Source: Pogonophryne albipinna
Taxonomy: Eukaryota; Chordata; Actinopteri; Perciformes; Artedidraconidae
NCBI GenBank assembly: GCA_028583405.1
Contig: CM053248.1
Location: forward strand, 25,408,543 to 25,472,542
Length of the DNA stretch: 64,000 bases
Direction of reading: 5' to 3'
Of the stretch, positions 1 through 11,020 are shown one piece after another. Under the pieces are notes generated by a model. It did not search any database and was not told the DNA's origin. It saw nothing but the letters and a program-made list of their open reading frames with translations. The translations under genes were made by a program, and so were the position numbers. Numbering within the stretch: the stretch's first letter is position 1; each line of letters opens with the position of its first letter.

Positions 1-2955
1 AAGATTGCTCCCGTGTCTCCCTGCTCTGTATGTGTGTGTGTGTGTCAGTAACTCATTGGCACGGGGCACTACTTTCCTTCCAGCTAGACGGAGCAGACAG
101 GAGAGGAGCAAAGCCGAGGAGGAGGCATGAAATCCTTTCATCATTCGTTCGCCTCCACTCCGTTTCGCTCTTTCTGTGTTTCTTCCGCACGCTCTGTTGA
201 GTGTGAAGGAACGGATTGAGGAAGACCAGCGAGAACTTCTCCACAGGGTGATGCACATGCTGAACATGGCAACACACACACACACACAATGACTTTTATA
301 TCTCAATCAAACAGCCTCACACGCAGTCTGTCAAAGTCCCTCGCGGTTTTCTCACCGTTGATAAATGATGCGAGAATGGAGAGCTTACTTGATGATCATT
401 GTAAATATAGAACACATTAATTGGATGGTTGGATAATATAATTATCAAATTGACTGATAATCAGGCATTGAAATTAAACTGTCAGAATGATCTATAGTGC
501 TGATATTTTGTTCTTCCACCGATAGGAGGAATAATGAGCGGGAATATAACGAATGAAGGTAGAAAAGAGTGAGAGGGAAAAGATGATTTACAAGCTTTTC
601 ACTTTCACTCAACTGAGACTTCTCGATTTATACATCTAATTTGATGACGACATATTTTTGTAATCACACTACCAGTGCAATGTGAGGTTTCTTATCACGG
701 AGGTAGACAACAGGGTAAAAGCCTACTTGGTTTTTCTGTTCATTATGGTGTCATTTGAAGATGAAGTAGTAGTAGTAGTTGTTAACTCTATTCCACTTTT
801 AAAGTGTATTTTAATGTTGGACACGCTCCAACACTACATTCAGAGGCAAATAGTGTACTTTTTACTCCCTCACATGTATTTAACACTCACATTTGCTTTG
901 TACATATAAAGCACATGATATACTGATATGTTAAAATGCAGTAATGTATCTACATTTTGTCTACATTGACAAACTCCAATAATAAAATGCTCTTTCATAT
1001 TATTGAAGAACACTGAATAGTATAATAACTATAATAATGTAATACTTTGAAAAGATCATGTATGCATAAAGAATACTTTAACTTTTGAACCTTGAAGTAC
1101 AATCAGCTCATAATACTTCTTTACTTTATATTATTCCAAAATGAGCCATTGTGCAGAATGAGTATTTTTACTTTTTGTACTTTAAGTACATTTTGCTGCT
1201 AATACTTTTATACTTATACTTAGTAACATTTTAAACGCATGCATTTGACTTGGAACAGAGTAATTCCACTGCGGTATCAATACTTTTATTTCCCTTGGAA
1301 TAAGATGTGAGTATTTCTTTCTCCACTGCAAATAGGTGTATGCTGTTAAAGAGCAACACAAACGAGAGCCTCCAAAACAAATAATAACCTTTAAAAATGA
1401 TAACCTTGTGAAGGCAGAATTTGTTACAGAAATATTCGTGAGTTTTATTTGTGTGCATCTTCATAACTTGTCTCTCTTTATGGATTGTTTTTAAGCTACA
1501 GTGTGTTGAGAAATCCAAGGATATAAAGCTACACACACAATGGTGAATTAGGAGGAAAATCAAGAGAAATTAAAAGCATATAAACAGTATTTGTTTGCGG
1601 TTCAAAAGTGCACGACATATCTGTATAAACCAATAATGAATATTCATACATTCCAGCACCTTCTTGTTGCATATTTATGAACAGTACGTTGGTGCATCTG
1701 ACTTCTGAGTGCTGTGCTAACCCAGAGGCTGGGCATGAATACATATTTATAACAAATAGAAGAAGACAGAGGAGACTTAATAAAGCGCCAGTATTGATCC
1801 GTCTGATTCAACTCACATTACTATTGAGCATTTCAGTTTGAAATTGTGCCCCTTGCCATCCTGATTGCACTGCTCTGTGTAAATCTGATTCCTTTCACTA
1901 TAGTCAAACAAGGAGAAAGCCTCCACATAGCGGGAGAAGCTTAAGAAGCTGAGCCAAAACACAGACACGGCTAATCAGAAAGTCACACTGTGATGTGAAG
2001 AAGTCTATGTTAGTGCAAAGATTGAATATGGAATGAACCAAAAGGAAAGGAACAACTTAGGTTAAGTGATTGAAGAAAAAAACAAAGTGAAAGTGAGGTG
2101 TGAGAGGAGTATAGCATACATACTTAATAGATTCAAACTACAGATAAAATGTAAAACAGACTCCGAGGTAGCTTAAGAGTTGGAGTGCCTTGGCATCTCT
2201 CAAAGCAGTGTGGGTTAATACTATGGCTGGCACAGAGGAAGATAGACTGCAAAAATGAGGGAAGATTGAGATGTGCAATAGTGATTTGAGATGGCCGAGA
2301 CTAATTATTCCCCGGCGATGTGCTTTTATCTACGATGGGGAGATAAAAGAGAATGAGGGGGGAGGCAAATGAGAGGCAGGGGAAGAGAGGGAGAAAGGGG
2401 TATGCTAAAAAAAACACTAGCATGTGTACCGTACTATACCCATACACAGATACTTGATCATCAGCAGGAAGGGACAACAATGGATCTATATATTTTTTGT
2501 TAAACTCAAAATGTTAACACTAAAACAGTACTATGCACCTCTATGGAGTGTTTTAGACTCTCTGCTCATTGTTTTGGTTATACAGGCATTAACTATTGTT
2601 TTTGGTTTGTTGTAGTTGCTTGCAACAACTCATTTGAAGCTGTAGCCCAAAACTATTTTAAGCAATACAGCCAGAGTACTTTACCTGTCTAGCAAACATC
2701 AGACCAATGCGTGACCATATATTTCCCTGAGCCATTGTAGAGCATAAAGCAAAGCTATACGTTTAATAAGGTTATATTATGTCAAATGTGTGTTTAAATA
2801 TTGTAATATTGCCCCAAAGTGACTAAAGAATCCCCAATTATCTCAGAAATCTTGAAGTCACCTATTTTAGCCTATACTGTATACACCTTAGCTTAAGCCT
2901 TAAAGCAAAGATAGGTGTGCTAGCAGCTAGCTTGATGCTAACAACAATTACACAC
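1..2955. other. Non-coding stretch with no recognisable gene
   Basis: AT-rich sequence with only short chance ORFs. It holds a short (TG)n near 30-46 and a short (AC)n near 273-289, a repeat-like segment near 1100-1235 listed separately, and a purine-rich tract near 2335-2400. I see no splice-linked exons, RNA gene or transposon ends that I can support. Confidence 0.6.
1100..1235. repeat. Possible fragment of a teleost interspersed repeat
   Basis: The segment is dominated by repeated 'tactttaagtaca' and 'ctaatacttttatactt' motifs ending in 'tagtaacattttaaa', resembling a dispersed fish repeat built from 'aagtaaaagtact' words. No terminal inverted repeats or target duplication were found, so ends and family are uncertain. 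Confidence 0.3.
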
Positions 2956-2959
2956 TTGT

Positions 2960-5900
2960 AATAATAATTTCAATTTATATAGCGCCTTTCACGAAACCCA
3001 AGGACGCTTTACAATGGGAAGTAACACAACAAAAAGTAATAATAATCATACAGATACATAGGCTGAAGAAAACAAAACAGGAACAGGTTGCTGAGTACTG
3101 TATATTAGTTGAGGCCAAAGGCCTGAGTGAACAGATGGTGTTTGAGGTGTTTTTTGAAGGTGTCCAGAGTGTCTGCATTCCTGATTGCAGAGGGGAGAGA
3201 ATTCCAGAGGGTGGGGGCTGCGACACAGAAGGCTCTGTTGCCAAATGTTTTCAGCTTGGAGCGCTGGATGGAGAGCAGCCCTTTGTCAGAGGACCGCAGG
3301 TGACGAGAGGGGGTGTAGAGCTGAAGGAGGTCCGAGATGTATGGAGGGGCTAGGGAGTGGAGAGATTTGTAAGTTAGCAGGAGGAGTTTGTACTGGATGC
3401 GTGACTTGACTGGGAGCCAGTGAAGGTGGATGAGGGTAGGGGTGATGTGTTGCCAGGGCTTAGTGTGGGTGAGGAGCCTGGCTGCAGAGTTCTGGACGTA
3501 CTGGAGCCTGTCCAGGGCTTTGCTGGTGACCCCGAACAGAACTCCATTGCAGTAGTCCAGACGAGAGGAGATGAAGGTATGAATTAATGTTTCTGCAACG
3601 GGGTTGGGGAGAGAGGGCCGGAGTCTGGAGATGTTTCGTAGGTGAAAGAAAGCGGTTTTGACAGTAGACCTGATGTGGGAGTTGAAGGTAAGGCTAGAGT
3701 CCAGAGTGACGCCCAGGCTGCGAACCTCAGGGGAAGGGTGGATGGAGCAGCCATCGACGGTGAGGATGAGATCTCAGACCTTCCGGAGCAGTGTTTTTGG
3801 GGCCACAACCATGAGCTCTGTTTTGTTATTGTTGAGTTTAAGTAGATTTTTTGACATCCAGGCTTGGATGTCGCGGAGGCGGTTGACAAGTGACAGTGGG
3901 GGTAGCTGGGATGATGGATTGGTGCTGATGTAGAGTTGGGTGTCGTCGGCATAGGAGTGAAAGTTGAGACCATGTTGGCGGATGATTTCACCGAGGGGGA
4001 GCATGTAGATGTTGAATAGAAGGGGGCCGAGCACCGAACCTTGCGGCACACCTTGGTTGACACGGGCTGGGGGAGAGCTGGATTTTCCGATGGTCACAAA
4101 CTGTTGCCTGTTGGAGAGGTAGGAATGGAACCAGGAGAGGGCTGTACCAGAGAGGCCAAGGTAGACGGATAGGCGGTTGAGTAGGATAGTGTGGGAGACT
4201 GTGTCGAATGCGGCGGAGATGTCCAGGAGGATAAGGATGCTGATGAGGCCTGAATCGGCTGCTATGAGGAGGTCATTGGTTATTTTAATAAGGGCCGTCT
4301 CTGTGCTGTAGTTGGATCTGAAGCCTGATTGGAAGGGTTCGTAGAGCTCATGGTCGGACATATGATGGTGGAGTTGGGCAGCAACAGCTCTTTCCATGAT
4401 CTTGCTAAGAAAAGGGAGGTTGGAGATCGGCCGGAAGTTTCTGGGGTCCTCGGGGTCGAGACCAGGTTTTTTGACGATGGGGGTGACAGCTGCTATCTTG
4501 AGGACGGCGGGAACCTTGCCTGATTCCAGGGAGGAGTTGATAATTTTAACAATGGTGGAGAAGAGGTTGGGTAGGCAAGTTTTGACCAGGGCAGAGGGCA
4601 TGGGGTCGAGGGAGCAGGTTGTAGCCTTAGCTTTTGAGACAAGTTTGGTAACCTGTGTGACATCCACTGGTGCAAAGGAGGAGAGACAACATTGAGGCAG
4701 GTGTTGAGTTGAACGAACAGTGACTGGAGGTGGTGTGGCATGTGGATGGGATGGGGCAGAGGCCTGGAGTTCCTGGTGGATGGAGTTGACTTTGTCCTCA
4801 AAGAAGTCAAGGAACCTGGTGCAAAGCTCGGGGGCGTCTGCTGGGTTGGGGTGGTCAATTGGGCGGAGTAGGCGGTTTATGGTGGAGAAGAGCATACGGG
4901 GGTGGTGTTGCTGGTTACCGATGAGTGAGGAGTAGTAGTGTGCCTTAGCTTTTGAGAGGGCGTCCTTGTAAGATTTGACATGCTCTCTATACGCCTCCAG
5001 ATGGACGGTGAGGCCAGATTTTTTGTGGAGCCGCTCCATTTGGCGGCCAGAGGCTTTCATGGCACGGAGACTGGTGGTGAACCAGGGGGCTGAGTGGGTG
5101 AAGGAGACAGTGCGATTAATAAGGGGGGCAAGTGAGTCGAGACTCAGGGAAAGAGCAGTGTTGTACTGGGCTACCAGTCCGTCAACCGAGGTGTCAGGGG
5201 GATCGGAGGCCAGGTGGCTAGCTATGAGGCTGGTTATGGCTGGTGCGCTCACTGATTTTAAGCTCCTGTAGGTAATTGTCCGCAGTACAAGCTGTCTGGG
5301 GAGGGCGATAGGCACAGTGAACAGGATGGCATGATGGTCGGAGACAGCCAGGTTGAGGCACTGCAGGTGGGATGCAGTTGTGCCAGTGGTGCATACCAAA
5401 TCCAGGGTGTGGCCTTTGGCATGGGTGGGATCAAAGACATGCTGTTCAAAATTGAAGCAGTCCAGAAGTGCCAGAAAGTCAGAGGCAAATATGCAACAGG
5501 GTGAGTCCACATGAATGTTAAAGTCTCCAAGAAGGAGCGTAGATTGGGACATGGAGCAGATTGAGGTGAGTAGCTCAGATAGTTCCGACAGGAAGATGGC
5601 AGAGGCTGAGGCTTTGGGGGGGCGATATATAAGAACAGCCTGGAGCTGTGCAGATCCAGATAGAGTGAAGGCAAGACATTCAAGTGAGGTGGTGTTGGGT
5701 ACAGGAAGCTCTTTGATCGAGATGTCTGCCCTGTATATTACAGCCACCCCACCGCCCCGACCAGTGGAGCGGGGCTTTTGGAGGTAGACATAGACAGGAG
5801 GTGTGGCTTGGTTGAGTAGTAGGTAATCCTATCCAGTTTGCCATGTTTCAGTTAAGCAGAGGAAGTGAAGTTTATGATCAGTGATAATGTCATTGATCAG

Positions 5901-5990
5901 AGGTGCTTTTTTGTTCAGTGATCGAACATTCTGCAGCATGAATGTTGCATTGTTGTCTCTTGACACCAGATAAAGCTAGTTTACATGGTC
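2960..5990 (-). mobile_element. 5'-truncated L2-clade LINE (element A)
   Basis: Non-LTR retrotransposon reading right to left. The 3' end (left edge) is the fish L2-type tail: on the minus strand 'tgtaaagcgtccttggg', then 'gaaaggcgctatataaat', then a short ATT-rich run. Inside lies one long ORF2 frame with endonuclease, reverse transcriptase and C-terminal part. Sequence is recognisable up to about 5990, near the N-terminus of the endonuclease. ORF1 and the 5'UTR are missing, which is the usual result of incomplete reverse transcription. The element is clearly GC-richer than its surroundings and than the neighbouring element B, so the two belong to different lineages. No convincing target duplication was found, and the exact right edge is uncertain. 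Confidence 0.88.
3105..5985 (-). pseudogene. L2-clade LINE ORF2 (endonuclease and reverse transcriptase), two nonsense codons
   Basis: One frame runs from about 5985 to the TAA at 3105-3107, about 960 codons, broken only by TAG at 5829-5831 and TGA at 3774-3776. In order: an apurinic-type endonuclease beginning near 'NVRSLN' and 'LTETWQ', with GRGGGVAVIY, GDFNIHVDS and SDHHAIL; then the reverse transcriptase with [60 protein letters not shown] and the catalytic YADD; then LGVTLDSSL and a C-terminal region ending 'KHHLFTQAFGLN'. The intact piece between the stops is 657 codons (5747-3774). The TGA replaces a position where CGA (Arg) would fit, and the TAG one where CAG would fit. Both are C-to-T changes, so this copy is dead but not old. 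In life the protein would nick target DNA and copy the element RNA there. Confidence 0.9.
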
Positions 5991-6439
5991 CAATTTTAGC
6001 CAGAAACTCTCAAACAATGAGTAACAAATGCGCACCTCTTCTCTCAAAGTGAAAAACAGTTAAGTTGGAAAACATTAACAACTTGTGTTTACAACTCTAC
6101 GGTGTTTTGCGAAAGGTAAATATACCTTATGAGGCGAAAAAAGGTGATCACAGTTTCTGCACGGACCACTATTGCGGTAAGCATGTTGTAACTTCCGGTT
6201 GTTGTTGTCATTGTCATCTCCGGGTATCCCGTGTGCCTGTTCTGTTGCTGATAGCTTATTATCTTAACTTAATCGATCGTTTTAAAACTCTTGATCACGG
6301 CAACTACCTGACGTTGTAATCACACGGTACTACAGCTTAAGCACTCACAACTCTCCTTCTCTTAGCGACTGTAACTCCACAGTTGCCTACACTCTTTTCG
6401 GGTTTGCTAACGGTAGCTACTTTAGCTTGATAGCTAGCC

Positions 6440-7297
6440 ATGGCTCTTTCCCCACCCTCGGGTGCTATTCCCTGCTCTAACTGTCTCATGTTTGGTTACT
6501 TCCCTACCTCCTTTACTGGTACCGATACATGTGTTAAATGTAGTATAGTTGTTAGGTTGGAGGCGGGAATCATAGCCATAGAAGCCCGGCTCCGCATCTT
6601 AGAAAGTAACTCAGCTACAGTAAAGCCCATGTTAGCCGGTGCGGACCGGCAAAAGATAGCTCCTATTAGCCGTCCCCCGGCAACTCCCGAGCAGCAGGGA
6701 GACTGGGTGACTGTTCAGAAGGGGCATAACGCGAAACCCGCAGGTCCCCACCAACCCGTTCACGTATCTAACAGATATTCCCCACTCAGCGAGACACCCG
6801 CTGAGAAGCCAACTCTGGTTATTGGTAGCTCTATTATGAGATACGTGAATTTAGAGACCAAAGCCTCCACAGTCACATGCATTCCGGGGGCCAGAGCGGG
6901 CGACGTTGAGGCGCATCTTAAACTGCTGGCTAAAAATAAACGTAAATACAGTAGGATTGTTATTCACGTCGGTGGTAATGATGTTCGTTTACGCCAATCA
7001 GAATGCACCAAACTTAATGTGGAGTCGGTGTGTAGTTATGCTAAAACAATGTCGGACACCGTAATCTTCTCTGGTCCCCTCCCCAATCTGATCAATGATG
7101 ACATGTATAGCCGCATGTCATCATTTCAGCGCTGGTTGTCTTGGTGGTGCCCAGCAAACAATGTGGGCTTCGTAAATAATTGGACAGCCTTCTGGGGAAA
7201 ACCTGGTCTGATTAAGAGAGACGGCATTCATCCTACTTTGGAAGGTGCAAATCTCATTTCGGCAAACATTTCAGGGCTTTGTGGACTTAATCCATGA
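6440..7297 (+). CDS. LINE ORF1 protein with N-terminal Cys-pair motif and SGNH-hydrolase (esterase) domain
   Basis: A 285-codon ORF starting at the ATG at 6440. Residues about 12-35 contain two CxxC pairs (CSNC and CVKC), a possible zinc knuckle. They are followed by a short heptad-like helix near residues 40-55. The C-terminal half is an SGNH/GDSL-like hydrolase: block I with the nucleophile serine in VIGSSIMRY, block III in HVGGND and block V in RDGIHPT with Asp and His. The catalytic triad and the Gly/Asn oxyanion residues therefore all appear present. Esterase domains of this type are known from ORF1 of CR1/L2-superclade LINEs, where ORF1 is thought to bind RNA and assist retrotransposition; the substrate is unknown. 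The TGA stop at 7295-7297 is followed in the same frame by the ORF2 reading frame. No internal disruption is seen. Confidence 0.85.
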   Translation: MALSPPSGAIPCSNCLMFGYFPTSFTGTDTCVKCSIVVRLEAGIIAIEARLRILESNSATVKPMLAGADRQKIAPISRPPATPEQQGDWVTVQKGHNAKPAGPHQPVHVSNRYSPLSETPAEKPTLVIGSSIMRYVNLETKASTVTCIPGARAGDVEAHLKLLAKNKRKYSRIVIHVGGNDVRLRQSECTKLNVESVCSYAKTMSDTVIFSGPLPNLINDDMYSRMSSFQRWLSWWCPANNVGFVNNWTAFWGKPGLIKRDGIHPTLEGANLISANISGLCGLNP

Positions 7298-10200
7298 CAA
7301 ACTGGAGTTGAGACCAGGAGGCGGAGTCGCAGTCTTACACGCTTCTCTGCGCTCTCTCCTAGGCAGTCATCCATAGGAATCCCGAACCCAATAAAATACC
7401 CAATATTAGCGGTGTGTGTGTCTGCCCAAGGACAATTAAAGGTAAAACCTAATAGAGGTGTCATACATAATAACCTAATAAAAGTAAATGTAACAACTAC
7501 TACAGTGCAACAAAACAGGAATATTAAATGTGGTCTCTTAAACATAAGATCTCTAGCATCTAAAGCAATATTGGTAAATGATTTAATATCAGATTATAAT
7601 ATTGATATATGCTGTCTCACTGAAACTTGGTTGAGACATGAAGAATATGTCAGCATAAATGAGGCCACTTCACCCAGCCATATCAATACTCATATTGCCC
7701 GAGGTGTGGGCCGAGGAGGTGGAGTTGCAGCAATCTTTGACTCAAGTTTACTTATCAATACTAAACCAAAATTAAATTATACCTCCTTTGAAAGTCTCGT
7801 TTTTAGTCTTACGCATCCGACCTGGAAAACTTTGCAGCCAATCTTATTTGTTACAGTGTACCGTGCACCAGGTCCTTATTCAGAATTCTTATCAGAATTC
7901 TCTGAGTTTTTATCAACTTTGGTACTTAAAACAGATAAAGTAATTATCGTAGGTGACTTTAATATTCATGTTGACGATGATAAAAATAGCCTTACTGTTG
8001 CATTTAACTCTATATTAGATTCTGTTGTTTCTGTCAGAGTGTAAATAAACCAACCCACTGCTATAATCACACTCTCGACCTTGTTCTGACTTATGGTATT
8101 GAAATTGAGCAACTATTAGTCGAACTGCATAATCCTGCTTTATCCGACCATTTCTTAGTAACTTTTGAAGTACTGTTACTAGACTACAAAGCATTAGTCA
8201 AAAGCTCCAGCAGCAGAAACCTATCTGTTAGTGCTATAGCCAAATTTAAGGAAGAGATTCCACCAATACTTAACTCGATAGCATGTCTGCATGTAGGGGA
8301 GGAAACTTATACAAAATGTACACCACCCCAAATTGATCATGTTGTTGATAGTGCTACAGATGCGCTGCGAATAAAATTAGACTCTGTTGCTCCTTTGAAA
8401 AAGAAGAAAATAAAACAACATAGATTAGCTCCATGGCATAATGCCGAAACCCGCAAAATAAAGCAAAAGTCGAGACAACTTGAAAGGATATGGCGTTCCA
8501 CTAAACTTGAAGAATCTCGTTTAATTTGGCATATTACTCTCAATGAATATAAGAAAGTACTGCGTAAAGCGAGAGCAGCCTACTACTCTTCATTAATAGA
8601 TGAGAATAAGAATAATGCAAGATTTCTTTTCAGCACTGTAGCCAGGCTGACAGAGAGCCATAGCTCGATTGAGCCTTCTATTCCCATAGCACTCAGTAGT
8701 AATGATTTTATGTGCTTTTTTAACGATAAAATTGTTACTCTTAGAAACAAAATTAATGACCTCTTGCCTTTGACCAGTATAGTGTTATCAACAGCTCCCG
8801 GAAACGTAAGTTCTAATATTACACTAGATAGTAAACTAGAATGCTTTTCAGCTATTAACCTTGAACAATTAAATTCAATGATTCTCTCTTCTAAACCATC
8901 AACGTGTATGTTAGACCCAATTCCAACTAAGCTGTTGAAGGAAGTTTTTCCATTAATTAGCACTTCTTTATTAAATATTATGAATATGTCTTTATTATCA
9001 GGCTATGTTCCACAATCATTCAAAGTAGCAGTGATAAAACCGCTTCTTAAAAAGCACAACCTCGATCCAGAGGTTTTAGCCAATTATAGACCTATTTCTA
9101 ATCTTCCGTTCCTCTCAAAGATTCTTGAGAAAGCAGTCGCAAAACAGTTGTGTGATTACTTAAAAAACAATGATTTATTTGAAGATTTTCAGTCTGGCTT
9201 TAGAACACATCATAGCACAGAGACAGCTCTGGTTAAAGTCACAAATGACATTCTAATAGCCTCCGACAAGGGACTTGTCTCTATTCTTGTTTTGCTCGAT
9301 CTCAGTGCTGCATTTGATACTATCGATCATGATATCTTATTGCAAAGATTAGAGCACTTAGTTGGCATACAGGGAACTGCTTTAGGCTGGTTTAGGTCCT
9401 ATCTATCTGAACGCTCTCAGTTTGTACGTGTCAATGATGAATCTTCCACGCAAACCAAAGTTAGCCATGGAGTGCCACAGGGCTCAGTGCTCGGACCTAT
9501 TTTGTTCACATTATATATGCTTCCGTTAGGCAATATTATAAGGAATCATTCTGTAAATTTTCATTGTTATGCAGATGATACTCAACTATATTTATCAATC
9601 AAGCCTGATGAAATTAATCATCTAAATAAAATTCAAGACTGCCTCAAGGACTTAAAAACGTGGATGACCTTAAACTTTTTGATGTTAAACACGACCAAAA
9701 CTGAAGTTATTGTACTTGGCCCGAAGGATCTACGAAACAAATTATCTAAAGATATACTAACTATGGATGGCATTAATTTGGCCTCCAGTGAGACTGTAAG
9801 GAATCTTGGTGTTATATTTGATCAGGATTTATCCTTTAACGCCCACATAAAATCAATTTCAAGGACCGCCTACTTCCATCTACGTAACATTGCAAAAATC
9901 AGGCATATCTTGCCTCAAAACGATGCAGAGAAACTAGTCCATGCATTTGTTACTTCAAGGCTGGATTATTGTAACTCTTTATTATCAGGGTGTACCAAGA
10001 AGTCAGTCAAGTCGCTTCAGCTGATTCAAAATGCTGCAGCTCGTGTACTAACCAGAGTTAGGAAAAGGGACCACATTACTCCTGTTCTGGCTGCCTTACA
10101 CTGACTCCCTATAGAACACAGGATATAATTTAAAATTCTTCTTCTCGCCTACAAAGCCCTTAATGGGCAGGCGCCATCTTACCTTAAAGAACTCATTATA

Positions 10201-10410
10201 CCCTACTGTCCTACTAGGGCATTGCGTTCCAAGAATGCAGGGTTGTTGGTTGTTCCTAGAGTCTCTAAAAGTACAATGGGAGCCAGAGCCTTTTCTTATC
10301 AAGCTCCACATTTGTGGAATCAGCTTCCAGTTTGTGTTCGGGCGGCAGACACCCTATCCGTTTTTAAGAGTGCGCTTAAGACCTTCCTTTTTGATAAAGC
10401 TTATAGTTAG
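7298..10410 (+). pseudogene. L2/CR1-type LINE ORF2 (endonuclease and reverse transcriptase), one frameshift and two late stops
   Basis: The endonuclease frame is open from 7298, directly after the ORF1 stop and in the same frame, to TAA at 8042-8044. It shows NIRSLASKA, LTETWL, GRGGGVAAIF and VGDFNIHVDDD, and contains no ATG. A frameshift near 8025-8035 moves the protein into another frame, open from 8035 to TGA at 10102-10104. That part has [77 protein letters not shown], the catalytic YADD and LGVIFDQDL. The C-terminal part continues in the same frame beyond that TGA (a Trp codon position) and a second stop, TAA at 10126-10128, and ends at TAG 10408-10410 after FLFDKAYS. Three lesions in about 1040 codons suggest a fairly recent insertion. 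This copy should not make a full-length enzyme. Confidence 0.88.
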
Positions 10411-11020
10411 GGCTGATTAGATTCAGCCCCTAGTTTTGCTGATATAGGCTTAGTTTGTCGGGGGACATCTTACTTCTTCCTTCTCTCTGTCTATACCTGT
10501 GTACTCTCATGTTCCGATTAACCCAGCTTCCCCAAATTTCTTTCTTTTTGGTGTCTATATACGCTGGGATCCGGAGTCATGGATGATCCTGCGGTCCTGT
10601 GTCCTACATCGCGAGCCCTGGATCTTGAGTCGTGGCTGTGGTCATGGATCATAGGTCCTGGATGGATATCCTCGTGGATTCATCTTCCTATTATACACAC
10701 ATGCATTTCCAAACATTTGGACTACCTATGTTGCAAATGTATTATCTTTTCAATTTACACACGGCATCTATTGCACGTCTGTCCGTCCTAGGAGAGGGAT
10801 CCCTCCTCTGTTGCTCTCCCTGAGGTTTCTCCCATTTTTCCCTTTAAAACTGTGGGTTTTCTTCGGAAGTTTTTCCTTGTACGATGTGAGGGTCTAAGGA
10901 CAGAGGGTGTCGTATTGTCATACTGATATTCTGTACAAACTGTGAAGTCCACTGAGACAAATGTAACATTTGTGATATTGGGCTATATAAATAAACATTG
11001 ATTGATTGATTGATTGATTG
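10411..11020 (+). other. 3'UTR and repeat tail of LINE element B
   Basis: Non-coding 3' part of element B. Its last 250 bases contain the conserved-looking stretches 'gatgtgagggtctaaggaca' and 'tttgtgatattgggctatat'. An AATAAA lies near 10990 and six ATTG units close the element. In L2/CR1-type LINEs this region is what the reverse transcriptase recognises. Confidence 0.75.

Larger units (their letters stand above)
6060..11020 (+). mobile_element. Nearly full-length L2/CR1-superclade LINE (element B)
   Basis: Non-LTR retrotransposon reading left to right, head to head with element A. It has a putative 5'UTR (about 6060-6439; left edge not determined), ORF1 with an SGNH-esterase domain, ORF2 with endonuclease and reverse transcriptase, a 600-bp 3'UTR and a terminal run of ATTG repeats at 10997-11020. 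The 3'UTR end, 'ttgtgatattgggctatata' followed by AAATAAA, is of the type seen in abundant fish L2/Rex1-like LINEs. The whole is AT-rich, unlike element A. A right flank of 'acttgaggtt' follows; I could not match it confidently to a left target duplication. Confidence 0.85.

Noticed and set aside
3135..5787. Plus-strand ORFs of 60-100 codons and other minus-frame ORFs across 3.1-5.8 kb
   Set aside because: They are shadow frames of the LINE ORF2 on the minus strand and have no domain of their own.
6065..6319. 84-codon ORF upstream of LINE ORF1 as a gene
   Set aside because: It lies in the putative 5'UTR of element B and shows no domain; a short upstream ORF with function is possible but unsupported.
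8395..10104. A separate gene starting at TTG 8395
   Set aside because: The frame is open upstream to 8035 with endonuclease residues, so 8395 is only the first TTG inside ORF2 of element B.
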